A stretch of 64,000 nucleotides of DNA, from contig NZ_JAHLPV010000001.1 of the NCBI RefSeq assembly GCF_018918095.1, forward strand, positions 186,001 to 250,000, read 5' to 3'. Each line of letters starts with the position of its first letter. Position 1 is the stretch's first letter. Positions 28,813-38,371 of the stretch are shown here, piece after piece. The position numbers were made by a program, and so were the translations under genes. Below the pieces are notes generated by a model, which was not told where the DNA came from, did not search any database, and worked only from the letters and a program-made list of their open reading frames with translations. The stretch comes from Acetivibrio sp. MSJd-27 (GTDB lineage Bacteria; Bacillota; Clostridia; UMGS1840; HGM11507).

Positions 28813-31800
28813 TCATTGCTCCGCTCCCTTCCAAGGCAGCTCATAGAGCAGCTTTCCGATCACTTTTACTGTCTGGGCCCGGGTCAGGCATTCCTCCGGT
28901 GCGAAACGGCTGTCATATCCGTTCATCAAACCAAGCAGACACATATCCGCCACGGCAGAGCGGGCATAATCGGCAATCTGCGCTTCATCCTGATAAGGCT
29001 CCGCCGGTCCTGCGGGAACCGTGATGCCCCTCATGGTGCAGATTCTTGCCATGACAACCGCCATGTCCTGACGTGTGACTGGTTCGCTGGCGCCGAAATA
29101 ATCGCCGGATACTCCCTTGAAGAAGCCGGATTTCACCGCGCTCTGCACGGCGTCAAAATACCAGTCTTCGGCGGTCACATCGCTGAATGCCGGCACGGCT
29201 TCCCTCTCGCCGAAGGAGAACGCGGAAGTCAGAATTTTACAGAGCTCCGCTCTTGTGATGTTGCTGTCCGGATGGAAGAAACCTTCCGTATCCCCGCTTA
29301 TGATCCCTGCTTCCCGCAGCTCCGGCAGATACGCCGCCGCATAATCGGGAATGGACGCCTGATCCAGGAAAGGCTTTAACTCCGGCTTCCAAGTAGGAAC
29401 CGGCGTCTGGGCAGGTGTTTGTGTTGGTGTTGGCGCCGGGGTTGAGGTCGGTCTTGAACCGGAGCCTCCGCCCGATCCGCCACCGGAACTGCCGCCGGGT
29501 TTTGACGTTGGAGTTGAGGTGGGCGTTGGCGACGGTGTGGGATCCGGTGTGGGGGTGGGATCCGGTTCAGAATCCCCGCCGCCGGCTGTGACGACAATAT
29601 CCTTGGTGTTTTCCATCACAAACTGATCGTTTACGGAGGTCAGTACCTTTCCGTTATAGCTTACATTCTCAAAGGTGATGTCGTGAATGCCGTCCGCAAA
29701 AGGAGTGGACAGCAGGATCGATTCCTCGCGGGTGTCCAGTATCTGAATATTTTTGAATACCACATTTTTGGTCTCCGCATGGGTTTTCTCCCCTGCGTTG
29801 ACCAAAATTTTGATGACCTCTTTGCCTGCAACGCTGTCCTCCACCACGATATTTTCAAACCGCACGCCGTCGATATCGGCTCCGGCATTGTTCCAGATAC
29901 CGACAACAGGGCCGGTGCCCGGGCTCCAGAGCGGGTTCATGGAATGAATGACCGTACAGTCGTACCACCCCGCATTGGTGACATCCTGATACAGTTCGCA
30001 GATGCCGCCCAGAGAGGAGGACACGTCGTTCCACGCCACACAGTTGCGGAAGGTGACATTGTCCACCGGTCCCCAGGATTTGAGGATAAAGCTGTCGTCC
30101 GCGTTATGGGCGAAGCAGTTGGTGATCATGCCGTTGCTGGAATCGCAGAAGTCGATTCCGTCGTTGTTGGCAAAGAAGCCCACCATTTTGATATTGTTGT
30201 AGTTTACCCCGTCACACTGTGCGATGAACACGTTCCATCCGGAGCTCTCCATCAGGATGATTCCGTCCACGTTGACGTTGGAACAGCCGAAAATCTCCAT
30301 CAGCTTATGCCGCTGAAGCTTTTCCAGTGGTTTGCGCGCGGAGATGATTCCCCTGCCGCGAACCGTGATGTTTTCGAGATAGTTGCCCGGCCCGGGATTG
30401 TCCCTGTGGGCATATATCAGCGCGTCCATTGTCTGCAGTTCATAGCCGTAGTAAGTACCGCCCGGTGTGGTCTTTGTCTGGGTATTGGTGTAGACCACCG
30501 CGCCTCCGTCCACATACACGGTCTCATTGCCCTTCAGATACAGAGGGTCAATGTAGTGGACGCCAGGGCCGAAATAGATGACGTTCGGATCTTCCAGATC
30601 GGGCTTATTTTTCTCCAGAGGATTGGCAAACAGGTGCAGGGGGCGCTGGGTTCCCCAAGGCTCCACGCTCAGGTTTGCCGGCTGGTATATGGTAAAGCGG
30701 ATGGTGTTGCCCTTTACGATCGGCTTGATGTCCTCGGACAGAGGACGAATCGCCATGGTCGGATCTACGCCCAAATCCGTGTTGTGCAGTTCGATCTCGA
30801 CCTCCGCAGGACCGAAGAAGTCAAAGTAGGCGATTCCCACCGGGGAAACAGGGCGACCGATGATTGCACCCTCCTGAACCCCCTGACCGGGAAAGGCGTA
30901 AGACTGGTAGACGGCAACCTCCTGCCCGTTTACCCGAACGGTGTAATCCGGCATCGGCGGAACATCCTCACTGTCCGGCATGGGATAGGTCACAACCTTC
31001 TGCGCCGCCTTTATCAGATTGAAAAGCAGCCGCAGCATGTCGCCGTTGGTGGCTGTTTTGCTGCCGTCAAAGTTTGCCGCACTGTCAATCAAGCCGTATT
31101 CCGCAAGCTGTGCCGGAACATCGGTGACAGCCGTGTCTTTCTGATCGGTTTCAAACAGATACGCCTTTACAATCCACTTCCCGACCTCCTGCATGGTCAT
31201 GACCTTGCTTCCATCAAAGGTATCTGTTCTCTCAATCAGCCCGAGAGCGGCCAGCTCATTGGCATCGGACGCCTCGGTATCCGAAAAGATTTTCTGTTTG
31301 GTTAAATCCAGCCGTTCCGGCAGATATTCATGATCGGCGGACAGGGTATTGTAAAGATAGCCTGCCGCCGTTTCTCTCGTCAATGGCTCCGACGGTTTTA
31401 TCTCCGTCTGCGTCTCCCCAAAGAGGCCGTAATGGGAAAGCAGGCTTGCCTCGCTTTTCAGATCTCCGGCGTCGGCGAAGCTTCTCTCCGCCTCCGGCAC
31501 CGGCTGAAACCTTCCCTCGTCCTTGCCGAGAAATTTCAGTTCACTGATGCCGAAATAGCCGGGTTTTCCGTTGGCCTCCAGCACCCGCAGCTTCACTGCC
31601 CTGGTGCGGATCTCCCTGAATTCCATAAAACGCTGTTCGGAAGTATCCGCATAGTTCCACTGAAACACAATGTTTCTGCGAAGGGGCTGCCAGTTTCCCT
31701 CCCCGTCCAGATAATCCGCGTCCATCTTGGTCACGCCGCTGTTGAGGGGCGCAAGACAGGAGACGGAAATTTTGGAGAGGGCGACGGGGATATCCCCGAA

Positions 31801-32043
31801 ATCCGCGGTGATCTCCACCGGCATCTTCTCCTTGGTATTCACCTTGAACATGGTGTCATAATGACCGTCCAGCATCCGATCCGGTGTGGTATCCTCCACA
31901 CCACCGGAGACAGTCGAGGTGAGGCTTGAAAGAAGGCCGTTCAGATTGGTGAGAAACACCGGCTCCTCCTCTGCCGCCGCGGCTGTCCCGAATACCGGAA
32001 GCAGGCACGCCGCCAGCAGAAGCGCAATTATCCGTCTCATCAT
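28813..32043 (-). CDS. Secreted GH28-like glycosidase with SLH anchor
   Basis: A 1076-residue cell-surface enzyme. In order: signal peptide (1-24), a discoidin-like beta domain (about 40-175), an SLH-like helical region (about 190-345), a right-handed beta-helix of glycoside hydrolase family 28 type (about 365-815), a Pro/Thr/Ser/Gly linker (about 820-900), and SLH repeats to the end. Putative catalytic aspartates are in NNDGID (626-631) and HNADDSF (D649, D650), the GH28 pattern; the later GHG and RxK motifs are not obvious, so the subfamily is divergent. It overlaps the upstream gene by ATGA. The likely role is cutting a pectin- or mucin-like polymer outside the cell, substrate unknown. Confidence 0.85.
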   Translation of the reverse strand: MMRRIIALLLAACLLPVFGTAAAAEEEPVFLTNLNGLLSSLTSTVSGGVEDTTPDRMLDGHYDTMFKVNTKEKMPVEITADFGDIPVALSKISVSCLAPLNSGVTKMDADYLDGEGNWQPLRRNIVFQWNYADTSEQRFMEFREIRTRAVKLRVLEANGKPGYFGISELKFLGKDEGRFQPVPEAERSFADAGDLKSEASLLSHYGLFGETQTEIKPSEPLTRETAAGYLYNTLSADHEYLPERLDLTKQKIFSDTEASDANELAALGLIERTDTFDGSKVMTMQEVGKWIVKAYLFETDQKDTAVTDVPAQLAEYGLIDSAANFDGSKTATNGDMLRLLFNLIKAAQKVVTYPMPDSEDVPPMPDYTVRVNGQEVAVYQSYAFPGQGVQEGAIIGRPVSPVGIAYFDFFGPAEVEIELHNTDLGVDPTMAIRPLSEDIKPIVKGNTIRFTIYQPANLSVEPWGTQRPLHLFANPLEKNKPDLEDPNVIYFGPGVHYIDPLYLKGNETVYVDGGAVVYTNTQTKTTPGGTYYGYELQTMDALIYAHRDNPGPGNYLENITVRGRGIISARKPLEKLQRHKLMEIFGCSNVNVDGIILMESSGWNVFIAQCDGVNYNNIKMVGFFANNDGIDFCDSSNGMITNCFAHNADDSFILKSWGPVDNVTFRNCVAWNDVSSSLGGICELYQDVTNAGWYDCTVIHSMNPLWSPGTGPVVGIWNNAGADIDGVRFENIVVEDSVAGKEVIKILVNAGEKTHAETKNVVFKNIQILDTREESILLSTPFADGIHDITFENVSYNGKVLTSVNDQFVMENTKDIVVTAGGGDSEPDPTPTPDPTPSPTPTSTPTSKPGGSSGGGSGGGSGSRPTSTPAPTPTQTPAQTPVPTWKPELKPFLDQASIPDYAAAYLPELREAGIISGDTEGFFHPDSNITRAELCKILTSAFSFGEREAVPAFSDVTAEDWYFDAVQSAVKSGFFKGVSGDYFGASEPVTRQDMAVVMARICTMRGITVPAGPAEPYQDEAQIADYARSAVADMCLLGLMNGYDSRFAPEECLTRAQTVKVIGKLLYELPWKGAEQ

Positions 32044-35030
32044 ATCACCTCAATTTGTTCCATCAATGGCCGCAGATCCGTATCCTTCCAATCTCCCCAG
32101 ATGGTATAAACCATTTTGGTCGCGTTCTGCGGAACGTGGGGAACCGCGAAGGAAATATCCTGGGTGGTTCCGGCCTGAATTACCGCCCCCTTGCAGTAGG
32201 AGCTTAACAGCTTGTCGTCCTGATAGAAGAACACCACAACGGTGGCTGTTCTGCTCTCGGAACGCTGGTTGGAAATTCTTGCGTTCACGGTGCCGGCGCC
32301 GGCGGCTTTCAGCGCTTCCAGCGAGCTGAAATCCGCACTGCAGGAGAGGACCGACGGACTGTCGGTGACCGGATCGCCGCCGATCACTTCCATCTCGCTG
32401 ACGCTTGCGCCCCATCCGCCGCAGGCTTCAATTTCAATCTTGATCGCCGTGCACTGTACCGTGCGGGGCAGATCGATCTGATACCAGGACACGCAGTTGA
32501 TTTCCACACCGTCGCTGCGGAGCAGCCCCTTGTCCGCATAGGCTTTCTTCCCCTCCGCGTCAAAGGGAATGGTAGAGGAGAAGTAGGATCCCAGCTCCGG
32601 TGTGTGCGCCTGGTATACGGGTACATCGTCCATGATTTTTTCCATTGTTCCGTTGATTTGGGCATAGACATCCAGGCTGTTGATTGCACAGGGATAATAT
32701 CTGGTGGAAAGACGGATGGAATCCACATCCTTCAAACCGTCAAAGCTGAGCTGTGCCCAGAGATTGTCGTCACAGTTGGTGGTATCCGAATTCCAGTAGT
32801 TCGTTATATCCGCCCACAGACTGTCGTTTAATCCATATGCCTTCTCCGGATTCACTCCCGCGCTTGCCGTGGTGTTTGAAATCACATCCCGCACAGCGAT
32901 TTTTTGGGAGGCGGACAGGTATTTTTCTTTTTCTTCGCCGCTCATGCCGCTGACCGCATCTTTGAGAAGGCTGATATTTTTCTGTGTGGGCTTCTCAGCC
33001 GCATATCCGAGGAGATAATCCGCTTTTTTCGCTTTGATCTCCGCCGCGTTGTCCCGGGTTTCAATATCGGCCGCCATGGGCTCCCAGCCCCAGGCCATCA
33101 CCTCGTCCAGAAGGATTGCTCCCCAATAGTTCGAGGCTTCCGTCACTTTAACGCGGAACTGATAGCCCAGCTGCGGCTGATCAAATTCCACATCCATAAA
33201 GCGGGCAATCTTGGTTTCGTCGCTCTCCGCTCGGGATAAATTGTTCCAGTCCAGCACAGCCTGATTTCCGTCAGCTGTCACGCCGCCGGTCTGCGTATGG
33301 CTTGGCGGAACGGTAACCCAATCCTTTCCGTCGTGCACCTGCATTTCGATCCTTTTTATCTGTCCGGTCGCTTCCCTTCCCTCTCCCAGAGTAAGCTTCT
33401 CCAGTTCCACCAGCCTGCCCTGGAAATCAATGGTGATATAGAACGGGATTCTCGCTTCATCATAGGGCAGAGCGGTCTTATACCACCCATCCCCTGTGAT
33501 GTTGTAATCCGTCAGGTAATCCCAGCTGGATCTCTGCGGATTGTTGGGATCGATCATACGCAGCGGATTGCCCTGCCCGTCGGTGACCGATACCGGCTGG
33601 CGGAACGCCATATTCTCCGCATTGTAATGATACTCCACGTTTGCGCCGTCGGTGCCGAAGGTGCGCGCCTCCGTCAGAATGACGCCCGTCCGGCCGGAAT
33701 CTCTGACCGCGGTGGTCTGAACCCTCAATTTTTCACAGACCGCGGCATTGGGCAGGACAATGGTGTAAAAGTCGGAATAGTGTACTTCCCCCTGGGCAAT
33801 CTGTCCGGCTTTTTCAAATTCCGCATAAGCGTCGCTGCCGAACGCGGTTTCCAAATTAAACTCATGGTGCTCCGGCACTCTGCCGATATGGACGTCAAAC
33901 TCGCCGACCAATGTTTCCGCACCGCCGGAGGTGGCATAGACGGCAACCTTCTTCGGGGCGTTGTCCGCGTTGCAGCCGCCCAGTTCAATTGCGTTTACGG
34001 TGACGGTTTTTCCGTAGTCATAGGTAAAGCTGCCCATGGGATCGGAGCTCCAGTAGGACAGGCCGTTGGCGTTTTCATCGTTCAGCTGCCCGAGCTGTTC
34101 GCTCCCGTCACCCGACAGGGACGCCTCCAGCGCAAGGTTTCTCCAGGGCTGCAGAACAGCCTTGTTTACCTGTGCGGTCAGCGTTTCCTTCTCGGCGTCG
34201 TCGGCGATGTATTTCAGCAGTGTTCTTGCCTGCTCCGCATTTTCCGCCGTGCCCATTTTTTTCATGACGGAAACGGCTTTTTTTGCATAGCCGTCCAGAA
34301 AATCGGGAGCGCAGTCCGCCAGTTCCGAATCGGCTGCATAGTGACCGTCCATCATGATCTCATCGATGCCGATTTCACCCCAGGCGTCGCCGTTGGGTTC
34401 GCCGATCTCGAGGATTTCAATCCGGAAATCGTGGGATACAATGTATTCTCCCAGCGGAACATGGATAAAATCCGCTTTGGCGTAGTCATTGTTCCATGCA
34501 CTGACGGTCAGGTTCTCGGTCAGGCTGGGCTTCGACCAGTCCAGCGCGATGCTGTTGTCGTCCATCAGCGCGTATTCCCCGTTGGCGGCGGCGGCTGGCA
34601 CGATAACCTGCCACTCGGATCCAACCTTATTGTACAACTTTACTCTGGTATACCGCCCCAAGTCGGTTTTGCCGTCAAAATTCCGCAGGGTTTCCACCAG
34701 ACGAATCTGATGGATTGCGGCCGCCTTGCCGCCGTAGTCAAAATCGACATAGACCGGCAGCCCGCCGCTCCGTTCCGCTGAAAAGGTATAGTTTGTGCCC
34801 CAGTAATGCTGATTTGCCGCAATACTGTAATCGTTGACCGTATTCCAGTAGGTTCTCCAATGGTTCTCGCCGTTGTATCCGGCACTGGCAGGAGCGCCGT
34901 CTTTATTGGTCACGGAAACCTCCGCGTAGTAACCAATATTGAAATCCGTTTCCTCCGCGAGGCCCGCAAAGCCTAAAAGGCTGAAAAGCAGAACTGCCGC
35001 CAGAACGGAGGCCAGCATTTTCTTTCCCAT
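32040..35030 (-). CDS. Secreted protein with repeated discoidin-type (F5/8 C) modules
   Basis: A 996-residue exported protein with a signal peptide (1-25). Four beta-rich stretches repeat the discoidin/carbohydrate-binding pattern, with N-terminal YYAEVSVTNKDGAPASAGYN and later NENANGLSYWSSDP, NPQRSSWDYLTDYNITGDGW and AYGLNDSLWADITNYWNSD, each followed by a VYVDFDYGG- or ITIDFQGRL-like strand. Short helical segments with KADYLLGYA and LLKYI-type sequences link them. No catalytic motif was found. It lacks SLH repeats, so it may bind polysaccharide and be held by partners. The gene sits between the second binding lipoprotein and the GH28-SLH enzyme. Confidence 0.8.
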   Translation of the reverse strand: MGKKMLASVLAAVLLFSLLGFAGLAEETDFNIGYYAEVSVTNKDGAPASAGYNGENHWRTYWNTVNDYSIAANQHYWGTNYTFSAERSGGLPVYVDFDYGGKAAAIHQIRLVETLRNFDGKTDLGRYTRVKLYNKVGSEWQVIVPAAAANGEYALMDDNSIALDWSKPSLTENLTVSAWNNDYAKADFIHVPLGEYIVSHDFRIEILEIGEPNGDAWGEIGIDEIMMDGHYAADSELADCAPDFLDGYAKKAVSVMKKMGTAENAEQARTLLKYIADDAEKETLTAQVNKAVLQPWRNLALEASLSGDGSEQLGQLNDENANGLSYWSSDPMGSFTYDYGKTVTVNAIELGGCNADNAPKKVAVYATSGGAETLVGEFDVHIGRVPEHHEFNLETAFGSDAYAEFEKAGQIAQGEVHYSDFYTIVLPNAAVCEKLRVQTTAVRDSGRTGVILTEARTFGTDGANVEYHYNAENMAFRQPVSVTDGQGNPLRMIDPNNPQRSSWDYLTDYNITGDGWYKTALPYDEARIPFYITIDFQGRLVELEKLTLGEGREATGQIKRIEMQVHDGKDWVTVPPSHTQTGGVTADGNQAVLDWNNLSRAESDETKIARFMDVEFDQPQLGYQFRVKVTEASNYWGAILLDEVMAWGWEPMAADIETRDNAAEIKAKKADYLLGYAAEKPTQKNISLLKDAVSGMSGEEKEKYLSASQKIAVRDVISNTTASAGVNPEKAYGLNDSLWADITNYWNSDTTNCDDNLWAQLSFDGLKDVDSIRLSTRYYPCAINSLDVYAQINGTMEKIMDDVPVYQAHTPELGSYFSSTIPFDAEGKKAYADKGLLRSDGVEINCVSWYQIDLPRTVQCTAIKIEIEACGGWGASVSEMEVIGGDPVTDSPSVLSCSADFSSLEALKAAGAGTVNARISNQRSESRTATVVVFFYQDDKLLSSYCKGAVIQAGTTQDISFAVPHVPQNATKMVYTIWGDWKDTDLRPLMEQIEVI

Positions 35031-35062
35031 AAAACCTTCATTCCTTTCTTTTTTGCAGGAAT

Positions 35063-36541
35063 CTAGTTGTTTTCCGTCAAATACTGTGCAATCTTATTCC
35101 CGCCCTTTTCATTATACTGCCGTTTGAATTCCTCCCACTCCGCGTCGAAATCCCCGGATTCCGAGATCAGCCGGATGATGGTGTCAATGGCAAAGTCCTC
35201 CAGCTGCATCACGTCGATTCCCTTTCCGCCGCTGGGAAGATAGTTATTGTAATTTTTAGAAACATAAGCGTATCTGTGATACTCCGCCTTCATCTGGGTG
35301 ATAAAATCCTTGTAAAGGGTCTGATCATCCACGTAAAGGTTGTCATAATTGACCAGCGCCTTGATGGTCGCGCTGCCGTCAATGTCCCGGATCCGCACGG
35401 TGCTGCCGTCACTGCCCTGCCCCAGCAGGGAGTATGGCTTTCCGTCCCGCATTTCATAGTGGACACCCTCCACGCCGTAGCGCATCAAAAGCATCCCCTC
35501 GGGACTCAGCATATAGTCCGCAAGCTCCAGGCGTTTCCGGATAAGGGCTTCGTTCCCGTCGTCCTTTAAGTACAGGCCCCCGTAAAAGTTATAGGTTCCG
35601 CTCACCCGCTTCTCCCCGCTTGTGTTGGTCATAACGGGAATGTACGCGATGGCGTCCAGCGGGGAGGAGCCGGGATACCTCTGTGCATACAGCTTTGCCA
35701 TCTTGTCGTATTTATAGTTGGTGTAAATGACCGGGGAAGCCCCCGTCAAAAACTTTTCAAACATATTGTCCCAGTTTGGAGTCAGCATGAATTCCCTGTC
35801 CAGAAGCCCCTCGTCCCACAGCCTTTTTAAGAAGCGCACTGCCTGCTTCATGTTGTCGTTGATTGCCGTGGCCCGCCATTTGCCGTCAACCATTTCATAG
35901 TCGGTCAGCCTGGCATCAAACAGGTCAAAAACAGCGTACAGGAAATATTTGCTCTCGATGGTGAAGGGATAGCTGTCCGGACGTTTTTCGCGGATCTGTT
36001 TTAAGAAAAGGTAAAATTCCTCCGCATTGCGCGGCAGTTCCAGCCCCAGGCTGTCAATGATATCCTTGCGGTAAAACCAGGCGTGCTCCGCCAGGATATA
36101 CTCGTCGGAATCGTTGATTTTGATGGGGATGAAATAAACCCTTCCGTCGTTTGACGATTTGATGAACTCAAACTCGTTGATCCGCTTTTTGATATTGGGA
36201 TAGTCGTTCAGATAAGGGCTTAAGTCCAGCACGATGTTCTGATTGACCAGACGCTCCACCTTGTCCCCATAGGTATACCCATAGGAAAATAAATCCGGCG
36301 TGTTTCCCGCCGAGGTCAGAACCTCCAATTTGTCATGCCGTTTTTCCCAGATACTCTCGATGTAGTCAAGGCGGATCCCCAGCTTTTCCTCCAGCTTTTT
36401 GGAGACCACCGCATTCTCGCCCGGCATCTCAAGATCGCCCGCCAAAACACGCAGCGAGGGGATTTCCTCCCGCTTTGCCGTTTTGCAGCCGGAAAACAGC
36501 ACCAGCACAATTGTCAGAACCGCAATGAACCGAATTTTCAT
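35063..36541 (-). CDS. Extracellular solute-binding lipoprotein of sugar ABC transporter (second)
   Basis: A 492-residue lipoprotein (lipobox LFSGC, cysteine near residue 19) of the extracellular solute-binding family 1/LplA type. Characteristic features: VLTSAGNTPDLFSYG near residue 75, NDGRVYFIPIKINDSDEY, and a C-terminal helix ending in WEEFKRQYNEKGG. It begins 7 bp after the LplC-like permease stop. The operon therefore has two different binding proteins for one permease pair; this one could supply another oligosaccharide size, or act as a sensor partner. ATG at 36541. Confidence 0.85.
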   Translation of the reverse strand: MKIRFIAVLTIVLVLFSGCKTAKREEIPSLRVLAGDLEMPGENAVVSKKLEEKLGIRLDYIESIWEKRHDKLEVLTSAGNTPDLFSYGYTYGDKVERLVNQNIVLDLSPYLNDYPNIKKRINEFEFIKSSNDGRVYFIPIKINDSDEYILAEHAWFYRKDIIDSLGLELPRNAEEFYLFLKQIREKRPDSYPFTIESKYFLYAVFDLFDARLTDYEMVDGKWRATAINDNMKQAVRFLKRLWDEGLLDREFMLTPNWDNMFEKFLTGASPVIYTNYKYDKMAKLYAQRYPGSSPLDAIAYIPVMTNTSGEKRVSGTYNFYGGLYLKDDGNEALIRKRLELADYMLSPEGMLLMRYGVEGVHYEMRDGKPYSLLGQGSDGSTVRIRDIDGSATIKALVNYDNLYVDDQTLYKDFITQMKAEYHRYAYVSKNYNNYLPSGGKGIDVMQLEDFAIDTIIRLISESGDFDAEWEEFKRQYNEKGGNKIAQYLTENN

Positions 36542-36548
36542 CTTTTCC

Positions 36549-37442
36549 CTATCCTTTCACACTGCCTACTACCAAACCTTTTATAAAGTATTTCTGTAAG
36601 AAAGGATAAACCAGCATAATCGGAAGCGCCCCCAAAAAGATCTGGGCGATCCGCACGGATTTATCACTTAAAACCGCAAGCTGCTGCAGCTTTTCCTCCG
36701 AAAGATTCCGCATATTGCTCATGTTCGCATCCTGCACAATGGTCGCCAGGTAAGTTTGCAGGGGATATTTGCTTGGCGAATTGATATAGAGAATCCCGTC
36801 AAACCAGGCATTCCAATGCCCGACAATGGTAAAGAGCAATATGGTGGCCAGCGCCGGCAGAGATACCGGCAGATAAACCTTGAACAGAATCGTCAGATGA
36901 CCCGCGCCGTCCAGCAGAGCGGATTCCTCCAGCTCCACCGGAACCTGCCTGAAAAAATTCATCAAAAGCACCATGTTCCAGACGTTCAGCGCCCCCGGAA
37001 GAATCAGTGCCCAGATGGAATCCAGCAGGCCGAGCTCCTTTATCAGGATGTAGGTCGGCACCATACCGCCGCTTAGAAACATGGTCACCACAAAGAACCA
37101 GGTGTAGACATTTTTCGCCCGGAACTTGGAGGCAGGCTTGCTCAGCGGATAAGCGGTCAGCACAACCAGCAGCATGTTGATGGAAGTCCCCAGCACCACC
37201 CTCACCACCGAGACGAGGAAGGAGCGCAGAAACTCCGGTTTTTCATACAGAAATTTATAGGCCTCAAAGGTAAAATCCTTTGGCCAGAGAAACACCTGCC
37301 CTGTGGAAACCGCCGTCTTTGAGCTCAGCGAAACGCTGAGAAGATAGACAAAAGGCAGCACGCACAGCAGGGTTACCAGTAGCAGAAATACAATATTGAC
37401 CGGCTGGAAGATTCTCTCTCCCAGACTTCTTCTCATTTTCAT
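36549..37442 (-). CDS. Carbohydrate ABC transporter permease, LplC-like
   Basis: A 297-residue inner permease of the MalG/LplC branch with six membrane helices. The EAA loop that contacts the ATPase is seen near residues 188-207 (ELEESALLDGAGHLTILFKV). I prefer ATG at 37442 (MKMRRSL), which has AAAGGCGG about 7 bases upstream; GTG at 37448 is also open. It pairs with the LplB-like permease 16 bp upstream. No ATP-binding protein gene is present, so a shared MsmX-type ATPase elsewhere is expected. Confidence 0.93.
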   Translation of the reverse strand: MKMRRSLGERIFQPVNIVFLLLVTLLCVLPFVYLLSVSLSSKTAVSTGQVFLWPKDFTFEAYKFLYEKPEFLRSFLVSVVRVVLGTSINMLLVVLTAYPLSKPASKFRAKNVYTWFFVVTMFLSGGMVPTYILIKELGLLDSIWALILPGALNVWNMVLLMNFFRQVPVELEESALLDGAGHLTILFKVYLPVSLPALATILLFTIVGHWNAWFDGILYINSPSKYPLQTYLATIVQDANMSNMRNLSEEKLQQLAVLSDKSVRIAQIFLGALPIMLVYPFLQKYFIKGLVVGSVKG

Positions 37443-37457
37443 TGTCACGCCGCCTTT

Positions 37458-38357
37458 CTAGAAAATCCGGTAATCGGTGAACTTGTATGCAATCCAGTTG
37501 GAGACGGCCACCAGGGTTACCGATATAACGGATTTGAACAATCCCATCGCCGTCGCGATACCGTATTGCTGGTTGTATATCCCGATCCGGTAAACCAGGG
37601 TATCCAGCACGTCGGTCGTCTCGTAGGTGAGAGGGTTGTAGAGCATCAGAATCTGGTCAAAGCCCGCGTTTAAAAGGTTGCCCAAACTCAGCACGGTGAG
37701 CAGGAATATCATGGGCGCCATGGCGGGAATGGTGATATGGATCGCCTGCTTCAGCCTTCCCGCCCCGTCGATGGAGGCGGCCTCGTACAGGCTGGGATCG
37801 ATATTGGTGATCGCCGCCAGGAACACAATCATGTTGTAGCCCATTGATTTCCACACGTCGGTCCAGATGATGATATGCCGCGCATACTTGTTGCTGCCCA
37901 GAAAGGAAACGGCATCCTGTCCGAAAAAGCCAAGAATCTGATTGACGATGCCGTCCAATGAAAATATCTCTAATATTATACCACCTAAGATAGCCCAGGA
38001 CAAGAAATAGGGCAGAAAAATACTGGTCTGCACCGTCTTCACATACCGCTTGGAGCGCACCTCATTGATAAGAAGGGCGAGCAGCAAGGGTACCGCCAAA
38101 AACAGAACCGCTTTCGCCGCGGCGATGTACAGGGTGTTGAAAAAAGCCGTGCCGAAATCCGGCATATGGAACAGGTACCTGAAATTGTCCAGCCCCACAA
38201 AGCGGGAACCGAAAAATCCCTTGAACGGATTGTATTCCTGGAAAGCCATGATAAGTCCGCACATGGGACCGTAGGCAAAAATAAGGCAGATGATCACGCC
38301 GGGCAGAAGCATCAGATGATAGATTGTGTTGTCCTTTTTGATTTGAAAGCGTTTCAA
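37458..38357 (-). CDS. Carbohydrate ABC transporter permease, LplB-like
   Basis: A 299-residue permease of the LplB/YteP branch with six membrane helices and an EAA loop near residues 185-210 (LYEAASIDGAGRLKQAIHI). The early motif PMCGLIMAFQEYNPFKGFFG is typical of LplB proteins. Translation begins at TTG 38355-38357, with AAGGAG nine bases upstream. It follows the LplA-like binding protein by 14 bp and forms the membrane channel with the next gene. Confidence 0.93.
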   Translation of the reverse strand: MKRFQIKKDNTIYHLMLLPGVIICLIFAYGPMCGLIMAFQEYNPFKGFFGSRFVGLDNFRYLFHMPDFGTAFFNTLYIAAAKAVLFLAVPLLLALLINEVRSKRYVKTVQTSIFLPYFLSWAILGGIILEIFSLDGIVNQILGFFGQDAVSFLGSNKYARHIIIWTDVWKSMGYNMIVFLAAITNIDPSLYEAASIDGAGRLKQAIHITIPAMAPMIFLLTVLSLGNLLNAGFDQILMLYNPLTYETTDVLDTLVYRIGIYNQQYGIATAMGLFKSVISVTLVAVSNWIAYKFTDYRIF

Positions 38358-38371
38358 AGTGATTCGACTCC

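Noticed and set aside
29390-29570. Repetitive Pro/Thr/Gly-coding DNA as a separate repeat element
   Set aside because: It is the in-frame linker of the SLH-anchored enzyme, a normal feature of such surface proteins.
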